Assembly: GCA_017882455.1 (NCBI GenBank)
Contig: JADGPL010000020.1
Span: 1 to 58,832 of the forward strand
Direction: 5' to 3'
Source: Solirubrobacteraceae bacterium
GTDB lineage: Bacteria; Actinomycetota; Thermoleophilia; Solirubrobacterales; Solirubrobacteraceae
DNA: 58,832 nucleotides
Part shown: positions 1 to 8,372 of the stretch, piece after piece
Layout of the letters: each line of letters opens with the position of its first letter
Position numbering within the stretch: the stretch's first letter is position 1
Translations under genes and position numbers: made by a program
Notes under the pieces: model-generated
Seen by the model: only the letters and a program-made list of their open reading frames with translations
What the model was told of the DNA's origin: nothing
Databases searched by the model: none

Positions 1-935
1 CGGCTTCGGCTGCGGGCGCCGCGCAGGCGGCGAGCGCAACCCCAGGCCTGCGTCCCCCGATTCCCGCTCCCGCCCCGCCCGCGCAGAGCACGCCGCCCGT
101 GTCGGCCTCCCCCCGCGCCCCGGTCCCGGCCCCCGGCCCCCCGACCTCTGCAGCCCCGGCCCCGGCTCAAGGTCCCCCGACCTCTGCGGTCCCGGCAGCC
201 GCCACTCCGCGGTCGCCTGCCCCCGCCACGGCGGCCGCGGCGGCGGCAGCGAATCCCCGCTCTCCGAGCCCGCCGGCCGTGCCGAATGGGCCACGCCGCC
301 CGCCCGCTCCACCGGCGCCGGTGGCCGCCCGTCGCCCCGACCCCCGACCGGCGGCCGCGCCAGCGCGGCCCGCCCGCTCGAGGTCCTCGGCGGAGCGCCG
401 TCCGGGCGTCGCCTCGCAGCGCTCCCCGCGCAAGACCACCCTGCTGATCCTCGCGGCGGTGATCGCGGTGGCGGCGATCGCGGCGGTGGTGCTCTCCTCG
501 GGAGGAGGCTCCTCGGGCAAGGCGTCCTCCACGGCTTCGACGCTCGGCTCGACGACCGTCGGCAAGACCAAATCGACGGCGCGCCACGAGGCGCCGTCCA
601 AATCCTCCAAATCCTCGGCGCATGCCGCCAATCCCGCCGAAACGATCGTGACTGTGCTCAACGGCACGGAAACGGCGGGCCTGGCCCACCGGGTATCGGG
701 ACGGCTGCAGCAGCGCGGCTACTCCCAGGCGGCTGCGCTGAGCGGCAGCCCGAGTGGCACGCACCCGGTCACGGTGGTCCAGTACGCGAGCGGCCACCAG
801 GCGGATGCGGAAGGCGTGGCGCACACGCTCGGGGTCACGCAGGTGCAGCCGCTGGAAACCGCTGTGGCCTCGCTCGCGGGCACGGCCAAGGTGGTGGTGG
901 TCGTCGGCGCGGATCAGGCCGCGAAAGTCCCATAG
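1..935 (+). CDS. LytR_C-domain membrane protein, 5' partial
   Basis: The reading frame is open from the first bases of the window, so the true start lies upstream; the GTG at 99 is only an internal candidate. The visible part is a long Pro/Ala-rich, disordered segment ending in a basic stretch, one membrane segment (TLLILAAVIAVAAIAAVV, about 113-131 counted from the GTG at 99), a Ser/Thr-rich linker, and a C-terminal domain beginning ETIVTVLNGTETAGLA. That domain matches the LytR_C (cell envelope-related, LytR-CpsA-Psr C-terminal) pattern: V-x-V-L-N-G-T, then G-L-A, then R-G-Y. The orientation is probably cytoplasmic N terminus and external C terminus. No LytR_CpsA_Psr catalytic domain is seen, so a wall-binding or regulatory role is inferred. 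Its TAG stop overlaps the conserved start region of the next gene. Confidence 0.75.
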   Translation, partial: ASAAGAAQAASATPGLRPPIPAPAPPAQSTPPVSASPRAPVPAPGPPTSAAPAPAQGPPTSAVPAAATPRSPAPATAAAAAAANPRSPSPPAVPNGPRRPPAPPAPVAARRPDPRPAAAPARPARSRSSAERRPGVASQRSPRKTTLLILAAVIAVAAIAAVVLSSGGGSSGKASSTASTLGSTTVGKTKSTARHEAPSKSSKSSAHAANPAETIVTVLNGTETAGLAHRVSGRLQQRGYSQAAALSGSPSGTHPVTVVQYASGHQADAEGVAHTLGVTQVQPLETAVASLAGTAKVVVVVGADQAAKVP

Positions 936-994
936 CCGAGTTCCTGGACATCCCGGCGCGCTCCAGCAAGCCGCGCGATCGCGGCATCACCCAC

Positions 995-1699
995 GTGATC
1001 GACCGCGGGCTGTCGGTAGCGGAGGTCGAGGGCCTGATCGAGGTGGCAGGGGATGCCGTGGACATCGTCAAGCTCGGTTGGGGCACGGCGCTCGTGAGCG
1101 GCAACCTTCGCGCCAAGCTCGACCGATACGCGGCCCACGGCATCCCGGTGGTCCTCGGCGGAACCCTGACCGAGCTGGCGATCCGCCAGGGCAGGGTGGA
1201 GGGCCTCATCGCATGGCTGCGTGAGCTGGGGCTGCGACACGTGGAGGTCTCCGACGGGACCATCGCCCTCGACCCGCGGGTCAAGCGCGAGCTGATCGAA
1301 GAGCTCGCCGGCGAGTTCACGGTGCTCGCGGAGGTGGGCAGCAAGGACGCGGACTTCATCATGGCGCCGTACGTGTGGGTGGAGCAGATCGAAAGCGATC
1401 TGCGGGCGGGCGCGTGGAAGGTGATAGCGGAGGCGCGCGAGTCGGGCACCGCGGGGATCTACCGCGCCACGGGCGAGGTGCGCACGGGGCTGATCGACGA
1501 GATCGTGCATGCGGTGGAGCCCGAGCACCTGATCTTCGAGGCGCCCCTGCGCGAGCAGCAGGTGTGGCTGCTCAAGCAGTTCGGCACCGAGTGCAACCTC
1601 GGCAACATCGCGCCCGCGGACGTGCTCTCGCTGGAGACCCTGCGCCTCGGCCTGCGCTCGGACACGGTTGAGCGATTCGCGCTGGGCGGCGGGGATTGA
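995..1699 (+). CDS. comA: Phosphosulfolactate synthase-like protein (ComA family)
   Basis: This is a TIM-barrel protein of the family that adds sulfite to phosphoenolpyruvate to form phosphosulfolactate. Supporting motifs are THVIDRGLS, VDIVKLGWGTAL, PVVLGGTLTELA, VEVSDGTIAL, LAEVGSKD, and IFEAPLREQQVWL with GTECNLGNI near the end. From the GTG at 995 it has 234 residues, slightly short. The family N terminus is clearly encoded further upstream in the same frame from about 935 (FLDIP, then SKPRDRGIT), but no ATG, GTG or TTG lies between that segment and at least 842. The true start may be the ATA at 932, which overlaps the preceding TAG, or the CTG at 944. In bacteria without coenzyme M the product's role is unclear. 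It sits in an apparent operon, ending in a TTGA overlap with the next gene. Confidence 0.82.
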   Translation: MIDRGLSVAEVEGLIEVAGDAVDIVKLGWGTALVSGNLRAKLDRYAAHGIPVVLGGTLTELAIRQGRVEGLIAWLRELGLRHVEVSDGTIALDPRVKRELIEELAGEFTVLAEVGSKDADFIMAPYVWVEQIESDLRAGAWKVIAEARESGTAGIYRATGEVRTGLIDEIVHAVEPEHLIFEAPLREQQVWLLKQFGTECNLGNIAPADVLSLETLRLGLRSDTVERFALGGGD

Positions 1700-2229
1700 C
1701 CGGCGCGTCGGTCGCGCCGGGGGGCAGGGGGGAGCAGGGCCGCAGGAGTGAGTCCGGCGGAGATGGGCTCGCACGGGCGGTGTTCGTGCTGCTGGTCGTG
1801 GCCTGCCTGGCGGCGTTCTTCATCACGCAGCGGCTCAAGCACACCCCCACGGCGGTTCAGAACTTCAAACTCAGCACGCGCTTCTCCCCCTACCCGACGG
1901 GGCACCTCAAGCAGGAGGAGATCTCGTTCAAGCTGGCGCAGGCGGATGCGGCCACCGTGACGATCATCGACTCCAGGGGGCAGACGGTGGCGACGCTGGT
2001 GCGCGACTACGGCGTGCCGCGCTACAAACAGTTCTCGCTGCGCTGGAACGGCCGCCGCGGGGTCGCCCGGGGCTTCGGTCGGCTCACGACGCCGGGCGGG
2101 CGCACGATCCTGGTCCCCGGCAACGGCGGAGCGATCGCGCCCCCGGGCGAATACCGCGTACGCGTGAGCCTGCGCGGGCGCAGCCAGCCCGTGCTCTCGC
2201 CGCGGAGCTTCACGCTGGTGGGCGCGTGA
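1696..2229 (+). CDS. Membrane-anchored FlgD-Ig-like protein
   Basis: A 177-residue protein whose TTG start overlaps the upstream TGA (TTGA). A polar N terminus is followed by one membrane segment (AVFVLLVVACLAAFFI, about 28-43) and an extracellular beta domain. The motifs EEISFKLAQADAATVTIIDS, LRWNGRRGVARG and PPGEYRVRVSLRG are typical of FlgD-Ig-like modules (force-bearing Ig folds with a conserved WNG and an AxPGxYxxR strand). No enzymatic residues are seen. It is translationally coupled on both sides (its TGA overlaps the next GTG), so it likely works with the polysaccharide polymerase that follows, perhaps as an envelope scaffold. That function is inferred. Confidence 0.7.
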   Translation: MTGASVAPGGRGEQGRRSESGGDGLARAVFVLLVVACLAAFFITQRLKHTPTAVQNFKLSTRFSPYPTGHLKQEEISFKLAQADAATVTIIDSRGQTVATLVRDYGVPRYKQFSLRWNGRRGVARGFGRLTTPGGRTILVPGNGGAIAPPGEYRVRVSLRGRSQPVLSPRSFTLVGA

Positions 2230-3692
2230 TCGCGGGCGGGATCCTCGCGCCGGCGACGAGCCTCCCGGGCGCGGGAACGCTCGCGATCGGGGGGGCGGTC
2301 GCGCTCGTGGTGATCGCGGCGCTGGTCGTGCTGATGCGCAGGCGCAGCGACGCCTTCCCGCTGCTGGCGATCCTCGCGCTGCCGTTCCGCCTGCCGATCT
2401 CGGCCGACGGCAAGACGGTCAACCTGCTGATCCCGCTCTACCTGGTGGTGGTCGCGGGCACGCTGGCCCATCTGCTGCCGCGCCTGCTCTCCTCGCGGGC
2501 GCCCGCGCCCGCGCCCGTGCACCCGCCCGACACCGGCGCTGGCGCCGGCGAGCGGCCGCCCACCCCGCGACAGCTCGCCTTCTGGACGTCCACGCGCGGC
2601 CTTCGGTGGCTGCTGCTCGCCACGGTCCTCCTGTATGGGCTGCAGGCGATCTACTCCTCCGACCTCGCCCGCGCGGGTGAGAACATCGCCTTCTTCTACG
2701 TGCCCTTCGGCCTGCTGTTCGTGCTGCTGGGCGAGGTCGGCTGGACGCGTGAGCTGCTGCTGCGCTGCCTCGCGATCACGGTCGCCCTGGCTGTGATCTT
2801 CGCGGGGGTGGGCTTCGTGGAGTATGCGCGCAAGTCGCTGTTCCTCAACCCCAGGGTGGTGGCGGCCAACGAGTACGACAACTACTTCCGGGTCAACTCG
2901 CTGTTCTTCGACCCCAACATCTACGGGCGCTTCCTTGCATTGGTGATGATCGCGGTCACGACGGTCGTGCTGTGGATCTCGCGCAGGCGCGAGATCCTGA
3001 TCGGCGGGGCGATCCTCTTGTGGCTGCTCGGTGGCCTGGTGACGAGCTTCTCGCAGTCGAGCATCGCGGCGCTGCTGCTGGGACTGGCGGTGCTGGCGGC
3101 ATGGCGCTGGGATGTGCGGGCGACGATCTACACGGCTGTGGGCCTGCTGGCGCTCGCCGGGGCGGTGGTGCTGCTGGCGCCGGCCAGCCTGCACTTCGGG
3201 CTGAAGGGCTCGAACGGATCCACCAGCAACGCGACCAGCGGTCGCACCAAGCTGATCTCGGGTGGCCTGGACCTGTTCGCCAAACGTCCGCTCGAGGGCT
3301 ATGGCTCGGGCTCCTTCGAAGTGCAGTACAAGCGCCACAGCAGGGTGAGCGAAGCCAGCGCCCAGAACGCGACCTCGGCCTCGCACACGATCCCGGTGAC
3401 GATCGCCGCCGAGCAGGGGATCGTCGGCCTGGCGCTCTACATGGCGCTGCTCGTGTGCGCCTTCCTGGTCCTCTTCCGTGGGGCCGGGCGCTCCCCGCCA
3501 CGGATCGCGATCGCGGCCTGCTTCGCGGCGCTCGTGCTGCACACCTGGACGTACGCCGACTTCCTCGAGGACCCCTTCACGTGGGCGCTGCTGGCGATCG
3601 GAGTGGCGCTGGCGCGAGCGGGCGAGTCGGGGGAGGCACGCTCGCGCGTCCCCTCGTACGGCGTTGCGGGCGCCGGCCACGACAGCCGGTGA
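2226..3692 (+). CDS. O-antigen ligase / Wzy-like polysaccharide polymerase
   Basis: A 488-residue, highly hydrophobic protein with about ten to twelve membrane segments. It starts at a GTG that overlaps the preceding TGA. A long external loop in the last third contains SGRTKLISGGLDLFAKRPLE and GYGSGSFEVQY, then SASHTIPVTIAAEQGIVGLA. The R-x-x-L-W/I-x-x-G and H-N/T-x-x-L/I-x-x-x-x-E-x-G pattern is characteristic of the Wzy_C (O-antigen ligase) family, with arginine and histidine likely catalytic. It would polymerise or ligate lipid-linked glycans on the outer face of the membrane. The flippase gene follows after a 41-bp gap. Specificity (polymerase or ligase) cannot be told from sequence alone. 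Confidence 0.82.
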   Translation: MIAGGILAPATSLPGAGTLAIGGAVALVVIAALVVLMRRRSDAFPLLAILALPFRLPISADGKTVNLLIPLYLVVVAGTLAHLLPRLLSSRAPAPAPVHPPDTGAGAGERPPTPRQLAFWTSTRGLRWLLLATVLLYGLQAIYSSDLARAGENIAFFYVPFGLLFVLLGEVGWTRELLLRCLAITVALAVIFAGVGFVEYARKSLFLNPRVVAANEYDNYFRVNSLFFDPNIYGRFLALVMIAVTTVVLWISRRREILIGGAILLWLLGGLVTSFSQSSIAALLLGLAVLAAWRWDVRATIYTAVGLLALAGAVVLLAPASLHFGLKGSNGSTSNATSGRTKLISGGLDLFAKRPLEGYGSGSFEVQYKRHSRVSEASAQNATSASHTIPVTIAAEQGIVGLALYMALLVCAFLVLFRGAGRSPPRIAIAACFAALVLHTWTYADFLEDPFTWALLAIGVALARAGESGEARSRVPSYGVAGAGHDSR

Positions 3693-3720
3693 CGGTCGGG
3701 CGCCCCCGCATGGCGCCGGG

Positions 3721-3726
3721 TAGGTT
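3721..3726 (+). promoter_or_regulatory. -10 hexamer TAGGTT of a leaderless flippase mRNA
   Basis: TAGGTT lies 7 nt before the GTG start at 3734, with no Shine-Dalgarno sequence between them. This spacing puts the transcription start at or next to the start codon. Confidence 0.5.
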
Positions 3727-3733
3727 CTGAGCC

Positions 3734-5263
3734 GTGCTCGGCTACCTCAAGCGCCTGGTGACGACTGGCGCGGCGTATCAGTTCGGGGACATCCTGGCCA
3801 AGGGCCTGGCGCTGCTGACGCTGCCGCTCTACACCCACCACCTGAACCCCGAAGCCTACGGCGCGGCTGAAACGCTGCTGACGGCGGTGATCCTCTCGAG
3901 CATCCTGCTGCGGGTGGGGGTCGGCGAGGCGTTCATCCGCTTCTACTTCGACGACGCCGACCCAGAGCGCCGCGAGCGGATCGCGCGCACGGCCACGGCC
4001 ACGGTCGCCTGGACGACGACGCTGGCTGCGATCGTGGCGCTCGTCTTCGCGGGCGATCTCTCGCGCCTGCTGCTCAACTTCCGCGACCCGCTGCTGTTCG
4101 ACTGCGCCGTGCTGGGGCTGTGGGCGTTCACCAACCTGGAGATGGCCTATGCGCAGCTGCGGGTGGACGAGCGGGCCCGCGCCTACATAGTGGCCTCCGG
4201 CGCGAACGTGGGCATGACGGTCGCCTTCACGGTGGCGCTGGTGGTGTTCGCCGGCCAGGGCGCCCGGGGTCTGCTGCTCGGCAACTTCGGCGCCTCGGCG
4301 CTCGTCGTGCTCGGTCTGTGGTGCGTGCTGCGCAGGCGCTTCTCGCTGCGGGTCAGGCGCGCCGACCTGGGGGCGATGCTGCGCTTCGGGCTGCCGACGG
4401 TCCCGGCGGATGCGAGCGTGTACGCGCTGCAGGTGGCCGACCGCTTCTACCTCTTCAGGGCCTACTCGCACACCTCGGCCGGCCTCTATGCGGTGGCGAT
4501 CAAGCTCGCCACGGTGGTGTTCGTGGCGGTCCGCGGATTCCAGTACGCGTGGCCGCCGCTGGCCTACTCGATCGAGAGCGACGAGGAGGCCGGGCGCCTG
4601 TATGCGCTCGTGACGACCTACTACGCGCTGGCGACGGGCGTGGTCGTGTGCGGCGTGGCGCTGCTGGGGCGCTGGATGGTGCGGCTGCTGGCGGCGCACA
4701 GGTACCTCGACGCCTACCGCGCGCTGCCATGGCTGGCGTTGGGCTGGGCGCTGTACGGCCTGTACCTCGTGTTCGTGGCGATCGCCGGGCGCGCGCGCGT
4801 GACCTCGCGCAACTTCCCCGCGGCGGCCGCGGGCCTGGCTGTCAACGTGCTCCTGCTGCTCCTGCTGGTGCCTGCCTCGGGCGCGAACCTGGGGATCGCG
4901 GGGGCGGGGGTGGCGCTGTGCGGCGCCTACGCGGCGATGCTCGCCGTCATGTACGTGCTCACGCGCGGCCTGTTCAGGGTGGGCTTTGAATGGCTGCGCC
5001 TGGGGCAGCTGACTGCGATCCTCGCGGGCGTGGCCGTCTCGGGCGAGCTGCTGCTGGCGACTCATGGGGCGGTCGGCTTCGCGACCCGGCTGGCCTGGCT
5101 GGCGCTGGCGCCGGTGCTGCTCGTGCTTACGCGCTTCTTCCGCCCCCACGAGCTGAGCGGCGCGCGGACGCTGGTGGCCGACGGCCGCAGGCGGGTGGCG
5201 GCCTTCCGCGCGGGGCACGGCGACGTGGAGGCCTACGCCGAGGATCCTCTACGTGATCTCTGA
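3734..5263 (+). CDS. Polysaccharide flippase (Wzx-like, MVF/MATE fold)
   Basis: A 509-residue integral membrane protein with about 12-14 membrane segments. The N terminus (YQFGDILAKGLALLTLPLYT) and the following NPEAYGAAETLLTAV are the classic start of the polysaccharide biosynthesis/export family: the first helix, then a Y/F-G x-x-x loop. The central AFIRFYF segment and the paired repeats fit the oligosaccharidyl-lipid flippases that move undecaprenyl-linked repeat units across the membrane. The cytoplasmic tail is short and charged. The GTG start is preferred because TAGGTT sits 7 nt upstream and no ribosome-binding site is visible. It belongs with the polymerase upstream and the sugar transferase at 9550. 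Confidence 0.85.
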   Translation: MLGYLKRLVTTGAAYQFGDILAKGLALLTLPLYTHHLNPEAYGAAETLLTAVILSSILLRVGVGEAFIRFYFDDADPERRERIARTATATVAWTTTLAAIVALVFAGDLSRLLLNFRDPLLFDCAVLGLWAFTNLEMAYAQLRVDERARAYIVASGANVGMTVAFTVALVVFAGQGARGLLLGNFGASALVVLGLWCVLRRRFSLRVRRADLGAMLRFGLPTVPADASVYALQVADRFYLFRAYSHTSAGLYAVAIKLATVVFVAVRGFQYAWPPLAYSIESDEEAGRLYALVTTYYALATGVVVCGVALLGRWMVRLLAAHRYLDAYRALPWLALGWALYGLYLVFVAIAGRARVTSRNFPAAAAGLAVNVLLLLLLVPASGANLGIAGAGVALCGAYAAMLAVMYVLTRGLFRVGFEWLRLGQLTAILAGVAVSGELLLATHGAVGFATRLAWLALAPVLLVLTRFFRPHELSGARTLVADGRRRVAAFRAGHGDVEAYAEDPLRDL

Positions 5264-5355
5264 GCGGAGCGCGATCGCCTCAGCCGAATCGCGTCAACGT
5301 CCGCAAGCGCAGGTGGTGCTCAAGTGTCAGGCCGGGTGGACCGATAGCGGCACAA

Positions 5356-6282
5356 ATGCGCGAGTCCTCCGCAACCGCCGAGCCCACCGCGGCCAGGCAC
5401 AAGCCCGTGGGCGGGCGCGAGCGCCTGCGCCGTGCCGAGGCGCTGGCACGCCACCACGAGGACAAGCGCGACCCCGAGACGGATCCGCGCTCGGAGCTGA
5501 GCGTGCCGATCACGGTCGACGGCGGCGTGTGGGGCGTGCTCAACATCGAGGCCCCGGAGCCGGAAGCGTTCACCCAGGCGGACGCGGTCCTGGTCGAAGC
5601 GATCGCGGCGAGCCTCGGCTCATCGCTGCACCGCGCGCTGCTCGTGGGCGATCTGGAGCAGACCTTCACGACCACCCTCACCGCGTTGATGAGCACGGTG
5701 GAGGCCAAGGACGAGTACACGGCCTCGCACGAGCAGCAGGTCGCCGAACTGGCCGAACGTGTGGCCCTGCGTCTCGGCGAGCCCGACTGCCGGGCGCGGG
5801 ACGTGCGCTATGCGGCGCTGCTGCACGACGTGGGCAAGGTGGCCGTGCCCCACGAGATCCTCTTGAAGCCCGGCCCGCTCGACGACGCCGAGTGGGTGGT
5901 GATGCGCAGCCATGCGGCCGTGGGCGGGCAGCTCGTCGCGAGGACCCCGGCCTTCGCGCACCTGGCGCCCGCGGTGCGGGCGTGCCACGAGCGCTGGGAC
6001 GGCGGCGGCTATCCGGACGGCCTCGTGGGGGAGCAGATCCCGCTGGCGGCGCGCATCATCGCGGTGTGTGACACCTATGAGGCGATGGTCACCGACAGGC
6101 CCTATCGCAGCGCGCTCTCACCGGCGCAGGCGCATGCGGAGCTGCGCCGTGTGGCCGGCTCGCAGCTGGACGCGGGCGTGGTCGGCGTGCTGCTGGAGGA
6201 GCTCGGCGTCAGCCGCCGGCGTTGTATCGAGCGGCCGCCTCGCGCAGGCCGTCGCCCCGCTCGGGGTGCAGCGTCGCGGTGA
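5356..6282 (+). CDS. HD-GYP domain phosphodiesterase with truncated GAF domain
   Basis: A 308-residue protein. Residues about 45-95 (SELSVPITVDGGVWGVLNIE) are the C-terminal half of a GAF domain; the first half is missing. Residues about 105-285 form an HD-GYP domain: SHEQQVAELAERVA, LLHDVGKVAVPHEILLKPG, the second-metal region MRSHAAVGG, then CHERWDGGGYPDGL with the signature GYP, and ARIIAVCDTYEAM. This family hydrolyses cyclic di-GMP. The first residue of the HHE motif is Cys here. The last 74 bp overlap the 3' end of the convergent glycosyltransferase, so the Arg-rich tail may be an extension past the ancestral stop. Regulation of exopolysaccharide by c-di-GMP is a plausible but unproven role. 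Confidence 0.8.
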   Translation: MRESSATAEPTAARHKPVGGRERLRRAEALARHHEDKRDPETDPRSELSVPITVDGGVWGVLNIEAPEPEAFTQADAVLVEAIAASLGSSLHRALLVGDLEQTFTTTLTALMSTVEAKDEYTASHEQQVAELAERVALRLGEPDCRARDVRYAALLHDVGKVAVPHEILLKPGPLDDAEWVVMRSHAAVGGQLVARTPAFAHLAPAVRACHERWDGGGYPDGLVGEQIPLAARIIAVCDTYEAMVTDRPYRSALSPAQAHAELRRVAGSQLDAGVVGVLLEELGVSRRRCIERPPRAGRRPARGAASR

Positions 6283-7141
6283 CGTGGCGCCAGTAGCGCC
6301 TGGGAGTGTGACCGGGGAGGGCCAGCGCGGCGAGGGCACGTACCGCGTATGCCCAGGCGGTCAGCCAGCGCACGGCCAGCGCGCCGGCGGCGGAGTGGTG
6401 CTTGCGCATGTACAGCTCGCGCCCGCGCGCCAGCTCGACGATCCGCCGCTCGGGCACCGTGTCGGTGGCGAGCTGCTCGTGGTGCACGGCCACGGCCGCC
6501 GGCACGTACACGCTGCGCCAGCCCGCGTCGCGCAGCCGCCGGGCGAAATCGACCTCGTCCGAGTAGACGAAGAAGTCGGGGTCGAGGTAGCCCACCTCGG
6601 CGGCGGCTCGGCTGCGCACGAGCAGCGCGGCCGACTGGCACCAGTCGACCTCGCGCGCGTGCTCGCCGGTGCTCTGGACGGTGAACAGGCGGTGCAGGAA
6701 GAGGGCGCCGGCCAGGGCCGTGAGCGGTCCGGGAAAGCGCCACGCGCACGCCTGCGGGCTCCCGTCGGGGCGCAGCAGTCGCGCCCCCGCGCAGGCCGCC
6801 TCGGGGCGCTCCTGCAGCGCCTGCCACAGCGCCAGGGCCGCGCCGGGGCGCAGCTCTGAGTCCTCGTTGAGCAGCAGCGCGTAGCGCCCGCGCGCGCGCC
6901 GCAGCAGCTCGGAGTCGTTGAGCGCCTTGCCACGCCGCTGCTCCAGCGCAATCGTGTCGGTGACGGCGGGATGCGCGCGGGCGGCCTCGGCGGAGCCGTC
7001 GCGCGAGCCGTTGTCGAGGACCAGGACCTCACTGGCGAACGGAAGTCGCTCGCGCTCGCGGGCGATCGCGTCCAGGCCGCGCACCAGCAGATCGCGCTGG
7101 GAAGTGTTGACGACGCAGAAGCTCAGCTCGATGTCCGACAC
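6209..7141 (-). CDS. Family 2 glycosyltransferase (rhamnosyltransferase-like)
   Basis: A 310-residue GT-A glycosyltransferase. Visible elements are the N-terminal nucleotide-binding strand (ELSFCVVNTSQRDLL), VLVLDNGSRDGSAEAA, the donor/metal motif LLLNEDSEL (N-E-D variant of DxD), CAWRFPGPLTALAG, and YLDPDFFVYSDEVDFARRLR, where the ED/DE pair acts as acceptor-site base in the WbbL/rhamnosyltransferase group. A C-terminal amphipathic region follows. The GTG start at 7141 has TAGGGT (7152-7157 complement) 10 nt upstream. It is divergent from the glycosyltransferase at 7269 and convergent with, and overlapping, the HD-GYP gene. Confidence 0.85.
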   Translation of the reverse strand: MSDIELSFCVVNTSQRDLLVRGLDAIARERERLPFASEVLVLDNGSRDGSAEAARAHPAVTDTIALEQRRGKALNDSELLRRARGRYALLLNEDSELRPGAALALWQALQERPEAACAGARLLRPDGSPQACAWRFPGPLTALAGALFLHRLFTVQSTGEHAREVDWCQSAALLVRSRAAAEVGYLDPDFFVYSDEVDFARRLRDAGWRSVYVPAAVAVHHEQLATDTVPERRIVELARGRELYMRKHHSAAGALAVRWLTAWAYAVRALAALALPGHTPRRYWRHVTATLHPERGDGLREAAARYNAGG

Positions 7142-7186
7142 GCGCGAACGGACCCTACCCGCCGCAAGGTGCTGGCGCCCGGAGCC

Positions 7187-7210
7187 GGTGTATAGCCATG
7201 GTTATACACC
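7187..7210. promoter_or_regulatory. 24-bp near-perfect palindrome between divergent glycosyltransferase genes
   Basis: GGTGTATA, then x-CCATGG-x, then TATACACC. It reads the same on both strands except at one symmetric pair (positions 9 and 16). It lies midway in the 127-bp divergent intergenic region. It covers roughly the -35 to -60 zone of the minus gene and lies about 45 bp upstream of the plus gene's -10. It is a good candidate operator for a dimeric regulator controlling both genes. Confidence 0.6.
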
Positions 7211-7255
7211 GCTCGCGAAGGGACATACAGACCCCCCCGGCCCGCAGTCGCCGCC

Positions 7256-7261
7256 TATTGT
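7256..7261 (+). promoter_or_regulatory. -10 hexamer TATTGT of leaderless glycosyltransferase mRNA
   Basis: TATTGT followed by 7 nt (CCGTGCG) and the GTG at 7269. The same hexamer, spacing and nearly the same spacer (CCGGGCG) precede the sugar-transferase start at 9550. Confidence 0.55.
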
Positions 7262-7268
7262 CCGTGCG

Positions 7269-8372
7269 GTGCGCGTCCACATCGTCGACCCGTCGGCCTA
7301 CACGCCGCCCTACGACCATGCGCTGAGCGCGGCGCTGGCCGCCGAGGGAGCCGAGGTGGAGCTGTATACGAGCCGCTTCGCCTACGGCCCGGTGGCCGCC
7401 GCGCAGGGCTATGCGCGCGTCGAGGCCTTCTACCGCCGGGCGGCGCGCGTGGACTCGCCCGCCATCCGCCGCGCGGTCAAGCTCGCGGAGCACGTGCCGG
7501 ACATGCTGCGCTACCGCCGCCTGGCCCGTGCGGCCGAGATCGTCCATTTCCAATGGCTGACGGTCCAGCACCTCGACGGCCACCTGCTGCCGGCCGGCCG
7601 GCCGCTCGTGATCACCGCCCACGACATCCTGCCGCGAGAGCCCCGCCCCGGGCAGCGGGCGGCGCAGCGGCGGCTGTACTCGCGCTTCGATGCGGTCGTG
7701 GCGCACTCCCGCCATGGGGCGCAGCGGTTGGCCGTGGAGGTGGGGCTCGACCCGGACCGCATCCATGTGATCCCGCACGGCGCCTTCGAGCATCTGGCGG
7801 CCGCGCGCGAGGATGCCCCGGCGCCGTTCGAGACGGACAGGCCGGTGGTCCTGTGCTTCGGCCTGATGCGTCCCTACAAGGGCATCGATCTGCTGCTGGA
7901 GGCCTGGGAGGGGATCGTCGATGCAGAGCTTTGGGTGGCGGGCATGCCGCGCATGGACATCGCCGGGCTGCGCGCCTCGGCGCCGCCGGGCGTGCGCTTC
8001 GTGCCCCGCTTCATCGGTGACGACGAGCTCCCGGCGTACTTCCGCCGCGCCGATCTCGTCGTGCTTCCATACCGCGAGATCGACCAGTCGGGCGTCCTGT
8101 TCACGGCGCTGGCATTCGCCAAGCCGCTGCTGCTGAGCGACGTGGGCGGCTTCCCCGAGGTGGCCGCCACGGGAGCCGCGCGCACGTTTCCGAGCGGGGA
8201 CGCCGCGGCCCTGCACGGGGCGCTCGTCGATCTGCTCGGCGACGAGGCGGCGCGCGCGGCCCTCGCGGCCGGAGCCCGCGCGGCGATGGCCGGCCCGTTC
8301 TCCTGGCGGCAGGCGGCGCGAGCAACGCTCGAGCTCTACGCATCGCTGCTGCGCGAGGCCTCCCTGCGATGA
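7269..8372 (+). CDS. Glycosyltransferase family 4 (GT-B)
   Basis: The frame is open further upstream, but the protein most likely starts at the GTG at 7269 (MRVHIVDPSAYTPPYD), supported by the TATTGT hexamer 7 nt before it. It has 367 residues. The N-terminal Rossmann half contains EIVHFQWLTVQHLDG, then VITAHDILP and AVVAHSRHGAQRL, then IHVIPHGAF. The C-terminal half has VVLCFGLMRPYKGIDLLLEA, the VVLPYREIDQSGVLFTALAF active-site stretch (E-x7-E variant with S-G) and a terminal helix. This is a retaining glycosyltransferase that adds a hexose from an NDP-sugar to the lipid-linked repeat unit. It ends in an ATGA overlap with the next gene. Confidence 0.85.
   Translation: MRVHIVDPSAYTPPYDHALSAALAAEGAEVELYTSRFAYGPVAAAQGYARVEAFYRRAARVDSPAIRRAVKLAEHVPDMLRYRRLARAAEIVHFQWLTVQHLDGHLLPAGRPLVITAHDILPREPRPGQRAAQRRLYSRFDAVVAHSRHGAQRLAVEVGLDPDRIHVIPHGAFEHLAAAREDAPAPFETDRPVVLCFGLMRPYKGIDLLLEAWEGIVDAELWVAGMPRMDIAGLRASAPPGVRFVPRFIGDDELPAYFRRADLVVLPYREIDQSGVLFTALAFAKPLLLSDVGGFPEVAATGAARTFPSGDAAALHGALVDLLGDEAARAALAAGARAAMAGPFSWRQAARATLELYASLLREASLR

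Noticed and set aside
2022-3680. 552-residue minus-strand open frame
   Set aside because: Antisense to the polymerase gene with the same skewed composition.
3437-5218. 593-residue minus-strand open frame
   Set aside because: Antisense to the flippase gene; composition (Arg, Gln, His) is not protein-like.
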